Origin: Candidatus Poribacteria bacterium
GTDB lineage: Bacteria > Poribacteria > WGA-4E > GCA-2687025
DNA length: 9,826 nt
NCBI GenBank assembly: GCA_002687025.1
Contig: NYZG01000314.1
Span: 1-9,826, forward strand
Direction: 5' to 3'
Part shown: positions 1-7,300 of the stretch, piece after piece
How the letters are laid out: every line of letters starts with the position of its first letter
Numbering within the stretch: the stretch's first letter is position 1
The notes under the pieces: generated by a model
The model's input: only the letters and a program-made list of their open reading frames with translations
Database searches by the model: none
Told to the model about the DNA's origin: nothing
Program-made: the position numbers and the translations under genes

Positions 1-356
1 TGCCGGCACTTGGATGCCGTCGTCATGATGCTGTGGGTCAGCTCGTGGATGTTCGGGTGGGCGTCGACCTGCGGCGCCTTGATGTAGTCGCCCCAGATGA
101 TGCGGATTTCGTGCTTGACCTGCTCCGCGTGCTCTTCCTTCTGCGCGACGTAGCGGATCATCTTGTTCGCGGCCTCGCCGTCCCAGTCGGACAGACCGGA
201 CAGCAAGTCGCTCATCAGGTCCATCATGCGGACCACGGTCAGCGCGGAGACCTGCGCCGCGCTCGGGTCGTATATGCCACAGGGGACGTCGCAGTGGGCC
301 TTGGCCTCGTCGAAACCGATCTTGGCGTCCATCTTTGCGAGCAGCGAATGGATCAT
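1..356 (-). CDS. sodN: Nickel superoxide dismutase (partial, 3' end beyond window)
   Basis: Converts superoxide to O2 and H2O2 using a nickel centre built from the mature N-terminus. Seen: 118 codons open to the left edge, with the nickel-hook motif HCDVPCGIY at residues 21-29. His21, Cys22 and Cys26 correspond to His1, Cys2 and Cys6 of the mature enzyme. Residues 1-20 form the leader that must be removed to expose His1, normally by a SodX-type peptidase, which is not in the window. A second block around residues 74-92 (KEEHAEQVKHE, then WGDY) matches the helical core. From memory, this resembles cyanobacterial/marine NiSODs more than the Streptomyces enzyme, whose Glu17 and Arg47 second-shell pair is Ser and His here. 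The ATG at 354-356 has AGGAG at 362-366, five bases upstream. The C-terminus is missing only because the window ends. Family assignment is very secure. Confidence 0.95.
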   Translation of the reverse strand, partial: MIHSLLAKMDAKIGFDEAKAHCDVPCGIYDPSAAQVSALTVVRMMDLMSDLLSGLSDWDGEAANKMIRYVAQKEEHAEQVKHEIRIIWGDYIKAPQVDAHPNIHELTHSIMTTASKCR

Positions 357-361
357 CGACT

Positions 362-366
362 CTCCT
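362..366 (-). promoter_or_regulatory. Ribosome-binding site of sodN
   Basis: AGGAG on the minus strand, five bases before the ATG at 354-356. It selects this ATG over the later in-frame Met9 and so fixes the NiSOD leader at 20 residues. Confidence 0.8.
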
Positions 367-404
367 ACACGAGCTAGTGATACGGGCGTCAGCAGAGGGA
401 AGCA

Positions 405-425
405 AGGACCGCGCAGAGCGGCCCT
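405..425 (-). promoter_or_regulatory. Hairpin at the 5' end of the predicted sodN leader
   Basis: The two arms 418-425 and 405-412 pair in the minus-strand transcript: AGGGCCGC, loop UCUGC, GCGGUCCU. This gives an 8-bp stem with one G-U pair and a 5-nt loop. On the plus strand the same position would be an A-C mismatch, so the structure fits minus-strand RNA better. It begins about six bases after the predicted transcription start. No U-tract follows, so it is not an obvious terminator. It may stabilise the mRNA or be part of leader control. It resembles no named riboswitch that I recognise. Confidence 0.4.
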
Positions 426-437
426 CCAAGCTGTCTC

Positions 438-467
438 ATTGTAGGAACGGCGCGGACAGGCTGTCAA
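438..467 (-). promoter_or_regulatory. Sigma70-type promoter of sodN
   Basis: On the minus strand a perfect -35 box TTGACA (462-467) is followed after 18 bases by TACAAT (438-443), which matches the -10 consensus at five of six positions. Transcription would start near 430-431 and give a leader of about 75 nt before the sodN ATG at 356. The site lies in the 202-base gap between the GNAT gene and sodN, so sodN need not depend on the upstream operon. The boxes are seen directly; promoter activity is inferred. Confidence 0.75.
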
Positions 468-558
468 ACTGGCATCGGCGTGGCGTGGCGTGTGTCGGCG
501 ACGCGAACGCCTGTGACTTCGGACTCGATGTCCCACGCTCAACCGTCGCCATGCGCCG

Positions 559-1584
559 TCAGCGCGCGAGGGCGGTCACGTCGAGCGGCGTGTCTTCGAA
601 GGCTGAGTCGTCGAACATGTCGGCGTCGGGCGACGAAGGGCGCCAGTCACGCCGCAGACGTCGCTGTACGCGGCCCGGCAGGGCGGCCTCGGGCGCGAAT
701 CCAAGGTCGGTCAGCGCCGCCAGCTTTCCGTGCGAGTCGGAGTCGACGTAGGTCAGCGTCTTCGCGTCGGCGGGGAGTTCGTCGACCAGCTTGCCGGCGT
801 CGCGCCAATAGTTAGGGTGGCACAGCACGTCGAGCAGCCGGGCTTCGCCCCACATCGGGTGGCGGCCGAGGGTGGCGACGCCCACTCGCGCGCCGTCCTC
901 GGTGACAAGGATGCGCGCGGTCACGTCGCCGTCGGCGACTCGCTGCCGGAGGCCCAGGAAGTCGCCCTCGAAGCTCTCGGGGCCCTCCATGCGCCACGCG
1001 ACCGACCGTAGCCAGTCGCCATCGTGCGATCCGGTCAGGACGGTCAGCGGGCCCCAGTCGCCCCACTGCACTTCGCGGGCCGTCGCGGGCCGGGACGCGA
1101 AGTACGCGGCTTCGAACCCATCGTCGGCGAAGTAGCTCATGAAGCCTGGCCGCGGGATCACGCTGCCGAAGCCGTGCCGCTTGTAGATGTGGTACGCCGC
1201 CGAATCGAAGCCCGTGCCCAGGTATAGACAGCGTGCGCCCCGCGTGCGAAACTCCGCCATTTGCGCTTCCATCACGGCGGTGCAGGCCCCGAGGCGTCGC
1301 CGTTCGGGCGCGGTGTAGACGTGTCCCAGAATGCCCACGCCGACGTGCTCGACCGTCATGATGTTCGTGATGATCCGGCCGTCGACCTTGCCGACGTAGA
1401 AGCGGGTCTCTAGGTCGTCCAACGGGCCGGCGACGGCTCCCTCGATGTGCTGCTGCCACGGCTGGCCTTTGTGACCCAGGAACGGCCGGATTTCTTCGGC
1501 GTGTTCTGCGTCCGGGCACAGCACGACGCCTATCTCCATGGACGCGCCGTTCCTCAGCGACGCCTCGCCGATGCGCTCGTACAT
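559..1584 (-). CDS. GNAT-family N-acetyltransferase with two GNAT-like halves
   Basis: Predicted to transfer an acyl group from acyl-CoA to an unknown amine; 341 aa, soluble. The first half (about 17-145) is a recognisable GNAT fold. Motif A, GHVYTAPERRRLGACTAVM, lies at residues 87-105 and includes the R/Q-x-x-G-x-G/A-like acetyl-CoA loop RRRLGA. Motif B (YLGTGFDSA...YKRHGFG) lies at 121-140. The second half (about 195-310) looks like a degenerate GNAT: a beta-strand pair (ARILVTEDGARVGVATL) and a terminal KLAALTDLGF, but no CoA-binding loop. The chosen ATG (1582-1584) is three bases after the metallophosphoesterase stop and has GAGGAG nine bases upstream. An internal Met16 is a weaker alternative. 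It is the last gene of the minus-strand operon. Substrate unknown; it could be a detoxifying or small-molecule acetyltransferase. Confidence 0.8.
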   Translation of the reverse strand: MYERIGEASLRNGASMEIGVVLCPDAEHAEEIRPFLGHKGQPWQQHIEGAVAGPLDDLETRFYVGKVDGRIITNIMTVEHVGVGILGHVYTAPERRRLGACTAVMEAQMAEFRTRGARCLYLGTGFDSAAYHIYKRHGFGSVIPRPGFMSYFADDGFEAAYFASRPATAREVQWGDWGPLTVLTGSHDGDWLRSVAWRMEGPESFEGDFLGLRQRVADGDVTARILVTEDGARVGVATLGRHPMWGEARLLDVLCHPNYWRDAGKLVDELPADAKTLTYVDSDSHGKLAALTDLGFAPEAALPGRVQRRLRRDWRPSSPDADMFDDSAFEDTPLDVTALAR

Positions 1585-1587
1585 TGC

Positions 1588-2085
1588 CTAGAACTCCTCG
1601 ATAGTGGCGCTCAGGTCCGCGAGGTCGACGATGGCCAGCGTGCTCTTGCCGGTCGTCCAACCGCCCGCTTCGCCGGGATTCACGATCAGGCATGGGTCGG
1701 TGCGGACGTCGATGCGGTGCGTGTGACCGTAGACGACGAGGTCGTAGTCGCCACTGCGCGCGAGCGGCTCCACGAGCAGCTCCTTGTGCACGACGATGAT
1801 GCGTCGGCCGCCCAGTTCGACCTCGAACTTGTCCTCGTGGATCGGCCCGATAGGCTCGTACATCTTCCGCAGGCCGAACTTCTCCCCGTCGTTGTTGCCG
1901 AACACCCCCGCGAAGGGGATTCCCAGGTCGGGCAACGACGCGAAGTACCGCGCCGTGAACGGTGCGATGAAGTCCCCGGCGTGCACTACCATCGCCAGAT
2001 CGTGCGCGCACAGAACGGAGACGCCAGCCTCGAGCTTGTGCAGGTTATCGTGCGAATCCGAGATCACGCCCAGTTTCATCGGCAT
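1588..2085 (-). CDS. YfcE/MJ0936-type metallophosphoesterase
   Basis: Small single-domain calcineurin-like phosphoesterase, 165 aa, the usual size for this family; expected to hydrolyse phosphodiesters with two divalent metals in the cytoplasm. Metal-binding signatures appear in order: D10-S-H12, G37-D38, GNND at 63-66 (Asn64, Asp66), His100 and GHTH at 120-123 (His121, His123), so the active site looks complete. His100 is followed by Lys instead of the common Gly. The start ATG at 2083-2085 is chosen because AAGGA lies seven bases upstream and the protein then opens with a strand leading directly into DSH. The longer in-frame extension to 2184 is arginine/proline-rich and overlaps the preceding gene. 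ATG 2077-2079 (Met3) is also possible. It begins 28 bases after the lyase-like gene and is tightly coupled to the GNAT gene. Substrate unknown. Confidence 0.9.
   Translation of the reverse strand: MPMKLGVISDSHDNLHKLEAGVSVLCAHDLAMVVHAGDFIAPFTARYFASLPDLGIPFAGVFGNNDGEKFGLRKMYEPIGPIHEDKFEVELGGRRIIVVHKELLVEPLARSGDYDLVVYGHTHRIDVRTDPCLIVNPGEAGGWTTGKSTLAIVDLADLSATIEEF
1594..1599 (-). promoter_or_regulatory. RBS of the GNAT gene, inside the preceding gene
   Basis: GAGGAG encodes the two Glu codons just before the last Phe and TAG of the metallophosphoesterase gene. It sits nine bases before the GNAT ATG. The placement suggests translational coupling and supports the 1584 start. Confidence 0.75.
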
Positions 2086-2092
2086 CCCCTCT

Positions 2093-2097
2093 TCCTT
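2093..2097 (-). promoter_or_regulatory. RBS of the metallophosphoesterase gene
   Basis: AAGGA on the minus strand, seven bases before the ATG at 2083-2085. It decides against the longer reading that starts at 2184. Confidence 0.65.
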
Positions 2098-2113
2098 CGG
2101 TCGGTCCGGACGC

Positions 2114-3214
2114 TCAGCCTGACGGGGCCTCGGCGTCGTATGGGCGCCAGGCCGGTTCTTCCGGCACGTGGACGGCGTAGACATGTGGCGAGCCGTCGCG
2201 GTCGGACGTGTACGTGACCCACCTCCCGGACGGGCTGAACGCCGGGTGCGGGTGAGTCCACTGTGGCCCGTACGTCTCGGCGCCGACGGCCCCCGTTTCA
2301 GGCGTGCGCTCGGTCCATCGAGTGCCTTGCGAGGTGGCGCCCGGGTAACACAACGCGGCGTGCCGGTCGCCGGCCGGGTCGATGAGCCGCAGGCCGATGT
2401 CGGGGAGGGCAGTGTCCGTCACGATCATGGACCCGTCACGAGTCGATGACGCATGCCAGGCGTTAATCGGGGCGACAGTTCGCAGGCCGTCGCCGTTCCG
2501 CCGTATCGCCATCAGCGCGTCCGGCCACCGGGTAAACAGGACCTCGTCTCCGGCGCCGAGGAACGACTCGTGGGTCACCCACCGGCGAGAATCGTGTAGA
2601 TAGAGGGGGCGATCCCTCACGCCGCGCGTGGTGACGGTCCACATGCGCTGCTCTATCCCGCTCGAATAGAGGACCCAGCGTGGGTCGTCCGGGCAGAACT
2701 GCGCGTACCCTACGTCGCGCGGAGCAGAGAAGAACTCGTCCGTGGCCGACCCATCCGTGGCGACGGTGATGAGCGCGTCGCCGCCGCCCCGCTTCACGGT
2801 GAGCAGTCGCGACCCGTCGGCGCTCAGGTCGCAGCCTCCCAGAGCGGCCTCGCCTAGGTCCGCGAGCACATCCTCCGCGAAGGTCAGGACATCGATCGCC
2901 CGCACCTGCGAGGCGGCCGTGTAGTACACACGCGGCTCGGACGGGTGGATCGCCGGGGAGAACGGGTTGAGGTCGCCTGAGTCGGTGATCTGCGTGATCA
3001 CGCCGTCCGCGATGCCCGCGCGGAACAGGTCCCACCCGCCGCCGCGGTTCGACACGAACACTACGGTGTCGTCGTCCGCAAGCATGGACGCGTGGGTGAA
3101 GTAGAGCGTGTGGTGGATGGCATCGGCGGATGTCAGGCGCACGATATCCGCGCCCGTGCGCTCGTCGCACTCGCGTCGTTGCTCTCCGCTGTATGCGCTG
3201 CCTTTACAGCTCAC
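2114..3214 (-). CDS. Oligogalacturonate lyase (PL22) family beta-propeller protein
   Basis: Resembles oligogalacturonate lyase (Ogl, PF14583), a Mn-dependent seven-bladed beta-propeller that cleaves short unsaturated uronides by beta-elimination. From this start it is 366 aa, close to the family's roughly 390. Matching blocks: HHTLYFTHAS (34-43), RMW (190-192), THE (214-216), AWHASSTRDGS (252-262), QWTHPHPAFSPSG (318-330) and YTSDRDGSPHVY (335-346). Compared from memory with the Yersinia enzyme, the proposed catalytic pair (Arg217, His242) and metal ligands (His287, Gln350, His353, His355) correspond to Arg190, His215, His254, Gln318, His321 and His323. The 25-residue Arg-to-His spacing is the same. 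No signal peptide is seen, so it is likely cytoplasmic. The start is uncertain: GTG 3212-3214, overlapping the upstream stop by 11 nt, has only a weak GGGA. GTG 3140-3142 is the other option but would delete the conserved DERTG start. The actual uronide is unknown. Confidence 0.82.
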   Translation of the reverse strand: MSCKGSAYSGEQRRECDERTGADIVRLTSADAIHHTLYFTHASMLADDDTVVFVSNRGGGWDLFRAGIADGVITQITDSGDLNPFSPAIHPSEPRVYYTAASQVRAIDVLTFAEDVLADLGEAALGGCDLSADGSRLLTVKRGGGDALITVATDGSATDEFFSAPRDVGYAQFCPDDPRWVLYSSGIEQRMWTVTTRGVRDRPLYLHDSRRWVTHESFLGAGDEVLFTRWPDALMAIRRNGDGLRTVAPINAWHASSTRDGSMIVTDTALPDIGLRLIDPAGDRHAALCYPGATSQGTRWTERTPETGAVGAETYGPQWTHPHPAFSPSGRWVTYTSDRDGSPHVYAVHVPEEPAWRPYDAEAPSG

Positions 3215-4214
3215 GCGGCAGGTCCCAATCGTCGAGTACCTCGATGTCCACGCCGAGGGTGAGTATCGTCTCGCCCGTCGCTGCCATTGGATACACCGAC
3301 TGGGACCACACGATGCCGGCCACGGGAGCGGCCACCGTCTCCACCGGCTCGCCAAAGACGGTGTGCATCGTCGCCACCGTCTGTCCGGCGTCCACGAAGT
3401 CGTATCGCGACACGGCGTAATGCACGAACCCGCCTCGGCTGGGCCGTATCGGCGTGAAGGCGCGCACGACGTACTGTCTGTCCGGCGGCCGTGGGCGGCC
3501 CGGCAGCAGCCCATAGGCGCGCGCCACGTTTAGGAGGCCGCGCCGGCCCTTGCCGACGCTGCTCGCGTCCCAGCCGTGCGTCCCGCCAAGCTCGGGGTCG
3601 ATCGTTGGTATGCCTTCGTCGGTGGCCGCGCGCGCGAGTTGGCCGTCGGGCCCTTCCTCGTCCAGGATGTAGCCGATCCCGAACGTCGCCGCGAGTCGCA
3701 TGCAGTCTCCGTGGCGCTCGTGATCGCGGTCGACGCGGACGCGCACCTCGTCGATCATCGGCTTGACGCCCCCCTGATGCAGGTCGATACACAGGTCCGA
3801 TTGCAGCACGGCGCCGTGGAAGATCGTGTGCGCGATCCTCTCGCTGGACGTACCCCGGGCATCGCCGGGGAAGCAGCGGTTCATCTTCTTGCCGTCCACG
3901 GGGCTGTGCGCCGCGCGGGCGTGGAAGGCATGGTAGTTCACGACCGGGATCGCGATGATCGCTCCGCGCAGGGCGTTGGGCGACACATCCCGGAGGAAGC
4001 TATGAATCGCGGCGATGCCGTTGAGTTCATCGCCATCCGAGGCAGCCTGCACATACAACACCGGGCCGGGCTGTCGACCGCGGAGCAGCACAACGGGCAG
4101 CCTGACAGGCGTGCCGTCCTGCGTCTCGCCCACCTGCCAGTGACCGCATGCCCGCTCACCTGGGTTGGCGGTCACCCCGCCGACTCGGATGGCGTCCTCG
4201 CTGTGGTGTAGCAT
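3204..4214 (-). CDS. AstE/AspA-like metal-dependent deacylase (M14-like)
   Basis: Member of the succinylglutamate desuccinylase/aspartoacylase family (PF04952), zinc hydrolases that remove acyl groups from amino acids or related amines; 336 aa. Seen: the first metal motif as S-D60-G-D-E63-L-N-G; N93-Y-H-A-F; P105-V-D-G-K-K-M-N-R113-C-F-P-G; third metal ligand in D144-L-H146; catalytic Glu in P208-E209-L-G-G. The C-terminal part (about 248-322) is the beta-rich barrel-sandwich-like domain common to this family. The oddity is Asp60 where the family normally has the zinc-ligand His (HGxE); codon GAT is one base from CAT. Start ATG 4212-4214 opens just before the conserved VGG...PGERA segment and lies about 24 nt after a predicted transcription start, although its RBS is weak. 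It is the first gene of the operon. Substrate unknown. Confidence 0.85.
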   Translation of the reverse strand: MLHHSEDAIRVGGVTANPGERACGHWQVGETQDGTPVRLPVVLLRGRQPGPVLYVQAASDGDELNGIAAIHSFLRDVSPNALRGAIIAIPVVNYHAFHARAAHSPVDGKKMNRCFPGDARGTSSERIAHTIFHGAVLQSDLCIDLHQGGVKPMIDEVRVRVDRDHERHGDCMRLAATFGIGYILDEEGPDGQLARAATDEGIPTIDPELGGTHGWDASSVGKGRRGLLNVARAYGLLPGRPRPPDRQYVVRAFTPIRPSRGGFVHYAVSRYDFVDAGQTVATMHTVFGEPVETVAAPVAGIVWSQSVYPMAATGETILTLGVDIEVLDDWDLPREL

Positions 4215-4244
4215 GGCGTCGGTGACCCGGGAAAGCGTCTCTGG

Positions 4245-4273
4245 ACAGTAGCATGGGGGCTGTGACTGGTCAA
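4245..4273 (-). promoter_or_regulatory. Promoter of the minus-strand operon
   Basis: On the minus strand TTGACC (4268-4273) is followed after 17 bases by TACTGT (4245-4250), which is preceded by TGC, an extended -10 feature. Transcription would begin near 4238, about 24 bases before the deacylase ATG. TGAC-TG-GTCA (4263-4272), a short inverted repeat, overlaps the -35 box. The boxes are seen; activity is inferred. Confidence 0.55.
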
Positions 4274-4306
4274 CGCGCGACGACGGCGGCGTACTGGCTG
4301 TCCAAG

Positions 4307-4336
4307 TTGCCGTCGGACGCTGCCGCGTGCTAGATT
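4307..4336 (+). promoter_or_regulatory. Candidate promoter of glnE
   Basis: TTGCCG (4307-4312), an 18-base spacer and TAGATT (4331-4336), preceded by TGC as an extended -10. The predicted start near 4343 gives a leader of about 27 nt before the ATG at 4370. It lies back-to-back with the minus-strand promoter, 33 bases apart. Confidence 0.45.
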
Positions 4337-4359
4337 CCACGCGCCTTTGCACCGCGTTT

Positions 4360-4363
4360 GAGG
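4360..4363 (+). promoter_or_regulatory. RBS deciding the glnE start
   Basis: GAGG ends right before ATG 4364, too close to serve it, but sits six bases before ATG 4370-4372. The TTG at 4358 would overlap it. This favours the 4370 start. Confidence 0.55.
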
Positions 4364-4369
4364 ATGCTG

Positions 4370-7300
4370 ATGCCGGCGACAGAACTGGGCCAGAACGCGC
4401 GGCGTCTCATCCTGTCGGAGCGGGAGCTGACGCCCGACGAGGTGCGCGATGCCCTCGCGCCTTTCGGCTTCCGCGACGCGCCGGCCGCCGACGGCGTCAT
4501 CCGCGCGATGGCGGACATGCAGGCGTCCCGAGAAGGCCTGGCGGACTTCCTGCCCGGCCTCCTCGACGCCGCGGGCCGGTCGCCGGATCCCGACCGCGCG
4601 CTCACCCGCTTCCACGATTACGCTCGCGCCCGGGTGGACCCGCACACGTTCTTCGCCACCCTTCACAGCGTGCCACACCTGCTCGATGAGTTGCTGTTCG
4701 TCTTGGGATCGAGCGAGTACCTGTCGTCGATCCTGATCCGCCAGCCGGAGTATCTGTCGTGGCTCCTCGAGACCGACGCGCTCGACGCGCCACGGACTCG
4801 CGACGAGATGTTGGCCGAACTGCGCGAGTGGGTAGCGGGGGTAGACTCGCCGGACGCCAAGCTCGCCATCCTTCGTCGGTTCAAGCGGCGGGAGACGCTC
4901 AGGATCGGCGTGCGCGACCTCGTCCGCGCCGCGCTTGTCGATGACGTCACCCGAGAGATGGCGTACGTCGCCGACGTCACGTTCGAGGTCGCCATCGGCA
5001 TCGTGCGGGCGGGGTTGTCCGAGCGATACGGCGTTCCGCGCGGCGCCGACGGGTCCGAGGCCACGTACGCGGTGATCGGCATGGGCAAGCTGGGAGGCGA
5101 GGAGCTCAACTTCTCCTCCGACGTGGACGTGCTGTGCGTCTACAGCGAGGACGGCGTCACGGACGACGGCGCCGACAACCAGGCGTTCTTCCAACGGCTG
5201 ACGGAGAGGCTGGCCGACGCTATCGGGAAGCAGACGCGCGACGGGTATGTGTTCCGAGTCGACTTCCGACTCCGTCCGCAGGGCAAGACCGGCCCGCTAG
5301 CGCGGTCGCTCGATAGCTATGAGGCGTACTACGAGACGTGGGGCGAGCTGCTCGAACGACAGGCGCTCATCAAGGCGAGACACGTCGCGGGCGACGCGGC
5401 GCTTGGCGCGGCGTTCCTGGGCATGGTGCGGCCGTTCGTGTATCGCGCCACGCTCGACGCCAGACAGGTCGAGGAGACGCTCGACGAGATCCGCTGGACC
5501 AAGGCGACGATCGAAAAGCGCATCGCGCGCGACGGCGATCCATCGCTGCACGTCAAGCTCGGGCCGGGAGGCATCCGCGACTCGGAGTTCGTTGTCCAAG
5601 CGCTGCAGCTTCTGCACGGCCCGAGGGTTGCGACGGCGAGAGCGGCAGGCACCGTGCCGGCTCTAGACGCGCTGGGCGCCGCGGGAGTGTTGCCCGTCCC
5701 CGAGGCCGAGGACCTCAAGGACGCCTACCGCTTCATGCGGCGTGTCGAGAACTGCGTGCAGCTCGTGTCCGACCGGCAGGTGTACCACGCGCCAGACGAC
5801 GCCGTCGAGTGGGAAAAGCTGGCGTTGCGCCTCGGCTACGCGGGAGATGCCGGCGCACGGTTCCAGGAGGAATTCGAGGCGCGTCAGCGGACCATCCGCG
5901 ACTCTTTCGACACGCTGTTCTCCGCCGACGAGAGCGCCTTTGGATGGCGAATGAACACGCTCCTCGCCGAGGAGAAGCCGTCGGCGGACTCCGCCGCCTT
6001 CCTGGCCGCATACGGACTCGACGACGCCCCGGCGGCGCACCGTCTCGTGCGCGAGCTCGCCAGCGGGTCCGACCGCGTGCGATACACGCCGCGCGTACGG
6101 CAGATGTTCGTGCGATTTGCGGAGGGGTTGCTCGAGCAGATCGCCGCGACGCCCGATCCCATGCTCGCCCTCGTTCAGCTCGAACGGTTCCTCTCGGCCT
6201 CTGGGGCGCGGGCGCAGATATACCCCGTGTTGCGCGAGGAGCCCGGCGTTCGCGAGTTGGTTGTGCGCATTCTGGGCACGAGCCGATTCCTCGGTGACGT
6301 GCTGGCGCGCGATCCGCTGGCGTACGAGGCGCTGGTATACGGGCCTGGATTCACGCAACGCGCGGGCTCCGTCGATGAGTGCCTGACCACGCTCGGGGAC
6401 GCGCCCGATGCAGGCCTGGAAGCGCTGCTGAGGCACGTCCAGCGGTACCGCCACGAGGCGCTTCTGCGCATCGGCACGCGCGACATCGTCGGGGAGAGCG
6501 ACGTGCTGGCGACGACACGCGAGCTCAGCATGCTAGCCGAGGCGGTGCTGCGGCGGTGCTTCGACGCCTTCTACGAAGACGCCTGCGCGCGACATGGGGC
6601 GCCCATGCTGGAAGACGGATCGCCCGCGGGCTACGCCGTCATCGGCATGGGGAAACTCGCGGGACGGGAACTGAACTACAGCTCGGACCTCGACGTGCAG
6701 GTGGTCTTCGCCGGGGACGGCGAGACGACGGAGGGGATGTCCAACGCGGACTTCTATCGCCGGATGGTGCGATCCATCGTCAACCACTGGAAGAAGCCCG
6801 TGCTTGGCGGCGCCATATACGACCTCGATATGCGGCTGCGGCCCTACGGGCGAGGGGGGCCGATGGCCCTCACGGTGGCCGGATACGAGAGCTACTACCG
6901 GGACCACGGCGAGCTGTGGGAACGCCAGGCGACCCTGAAGTCGCGCGTCGTGGCGGGCAGCGGCGATGTCGGTGAAGCGTACATGACCGTGGCCGCCGCG
7001 TTCGCGTACGGCGCAGGCCTCACTGCTGAAGAGGCGGAGGCGATCTACTCCGTCCGGGCCCGCAAGGAGGACAAGGCCGCCCGGGAAGGCGACAGGCTGC
7101 ACAACGTCAAATCCGGGCGCGGCGGGGTCGTCGACATCGAGTTCCTGGCGCAGGCCCTGCAGATTCGGCACGGCCATACCGACTGCGGACTGCGCACGCC
7201 GAACACGGTGGCCGCCATCGACGCGTTGCTCTCCGCCGGCCATCTCGCGACGCCGCAGGCCGACTGCCTGCGAGGGACGTACGTGTTCCTGCGGTTCGTA

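Larger units (their letters stand above)
357..558. other. Intergenic region between GNAT gene and sodN
   Basis: This 202-base non-coding stretch holds the sodN promoter, leader hairpin and RBS. Upstream of the -35 box there are three tandem GGCGT units at 477-491 (ACGCC on the minus strand). No convincing rho-independent terminator follows the GNAT stop at 559: I found only short 4-bp stems and no T-tract. Confidence 0.6.

Noticed and set aside
494..520. Possible terminator stem (GGCG...CGCC) after the GNAT gene
   Set aside because: The stem is only 4 bp and has no T-tract; it is expected by chance in GC-rich DNA.
812..2011. Minus-strand 399-codon open frame, shifted against the GNAT and phosphoesterase frames
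   Set aside because: Its translation is arginine/proline-rich and spans the junction of two well-supported genes; out-of-frame shadow.
1447..2217. Long plus-strand open frame opposite the phosphoesterase and GNAT genes
   Set aside because: It is antisense to two genes with clear motifs, its protein shows no recognisable domain, and GC-rich codon bias creates such open frames.
2463..3170. Minus-strand open frame with a GTG preceded by GGAGAG, considered as the true start of the lyase-like gene
   Set aside because: It is out of frame with all conserved lyase motifs. Using it would need a frameshift that the sequence does not otherwise suggest.
4172..5194. Minus-strand open frame of 340 codons across the glnE start
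   Set aside because: It covers the divergent promoters and the first part of glnE, and its translation is Arg/Val-rich without domains: a mirror frame of glnE.
5663..6454. Minus-strand open frames inside glnE
   Set aside because: The glnE frame is continuous with both catalytic halves; the antisense frames have no RBS or domain signal.
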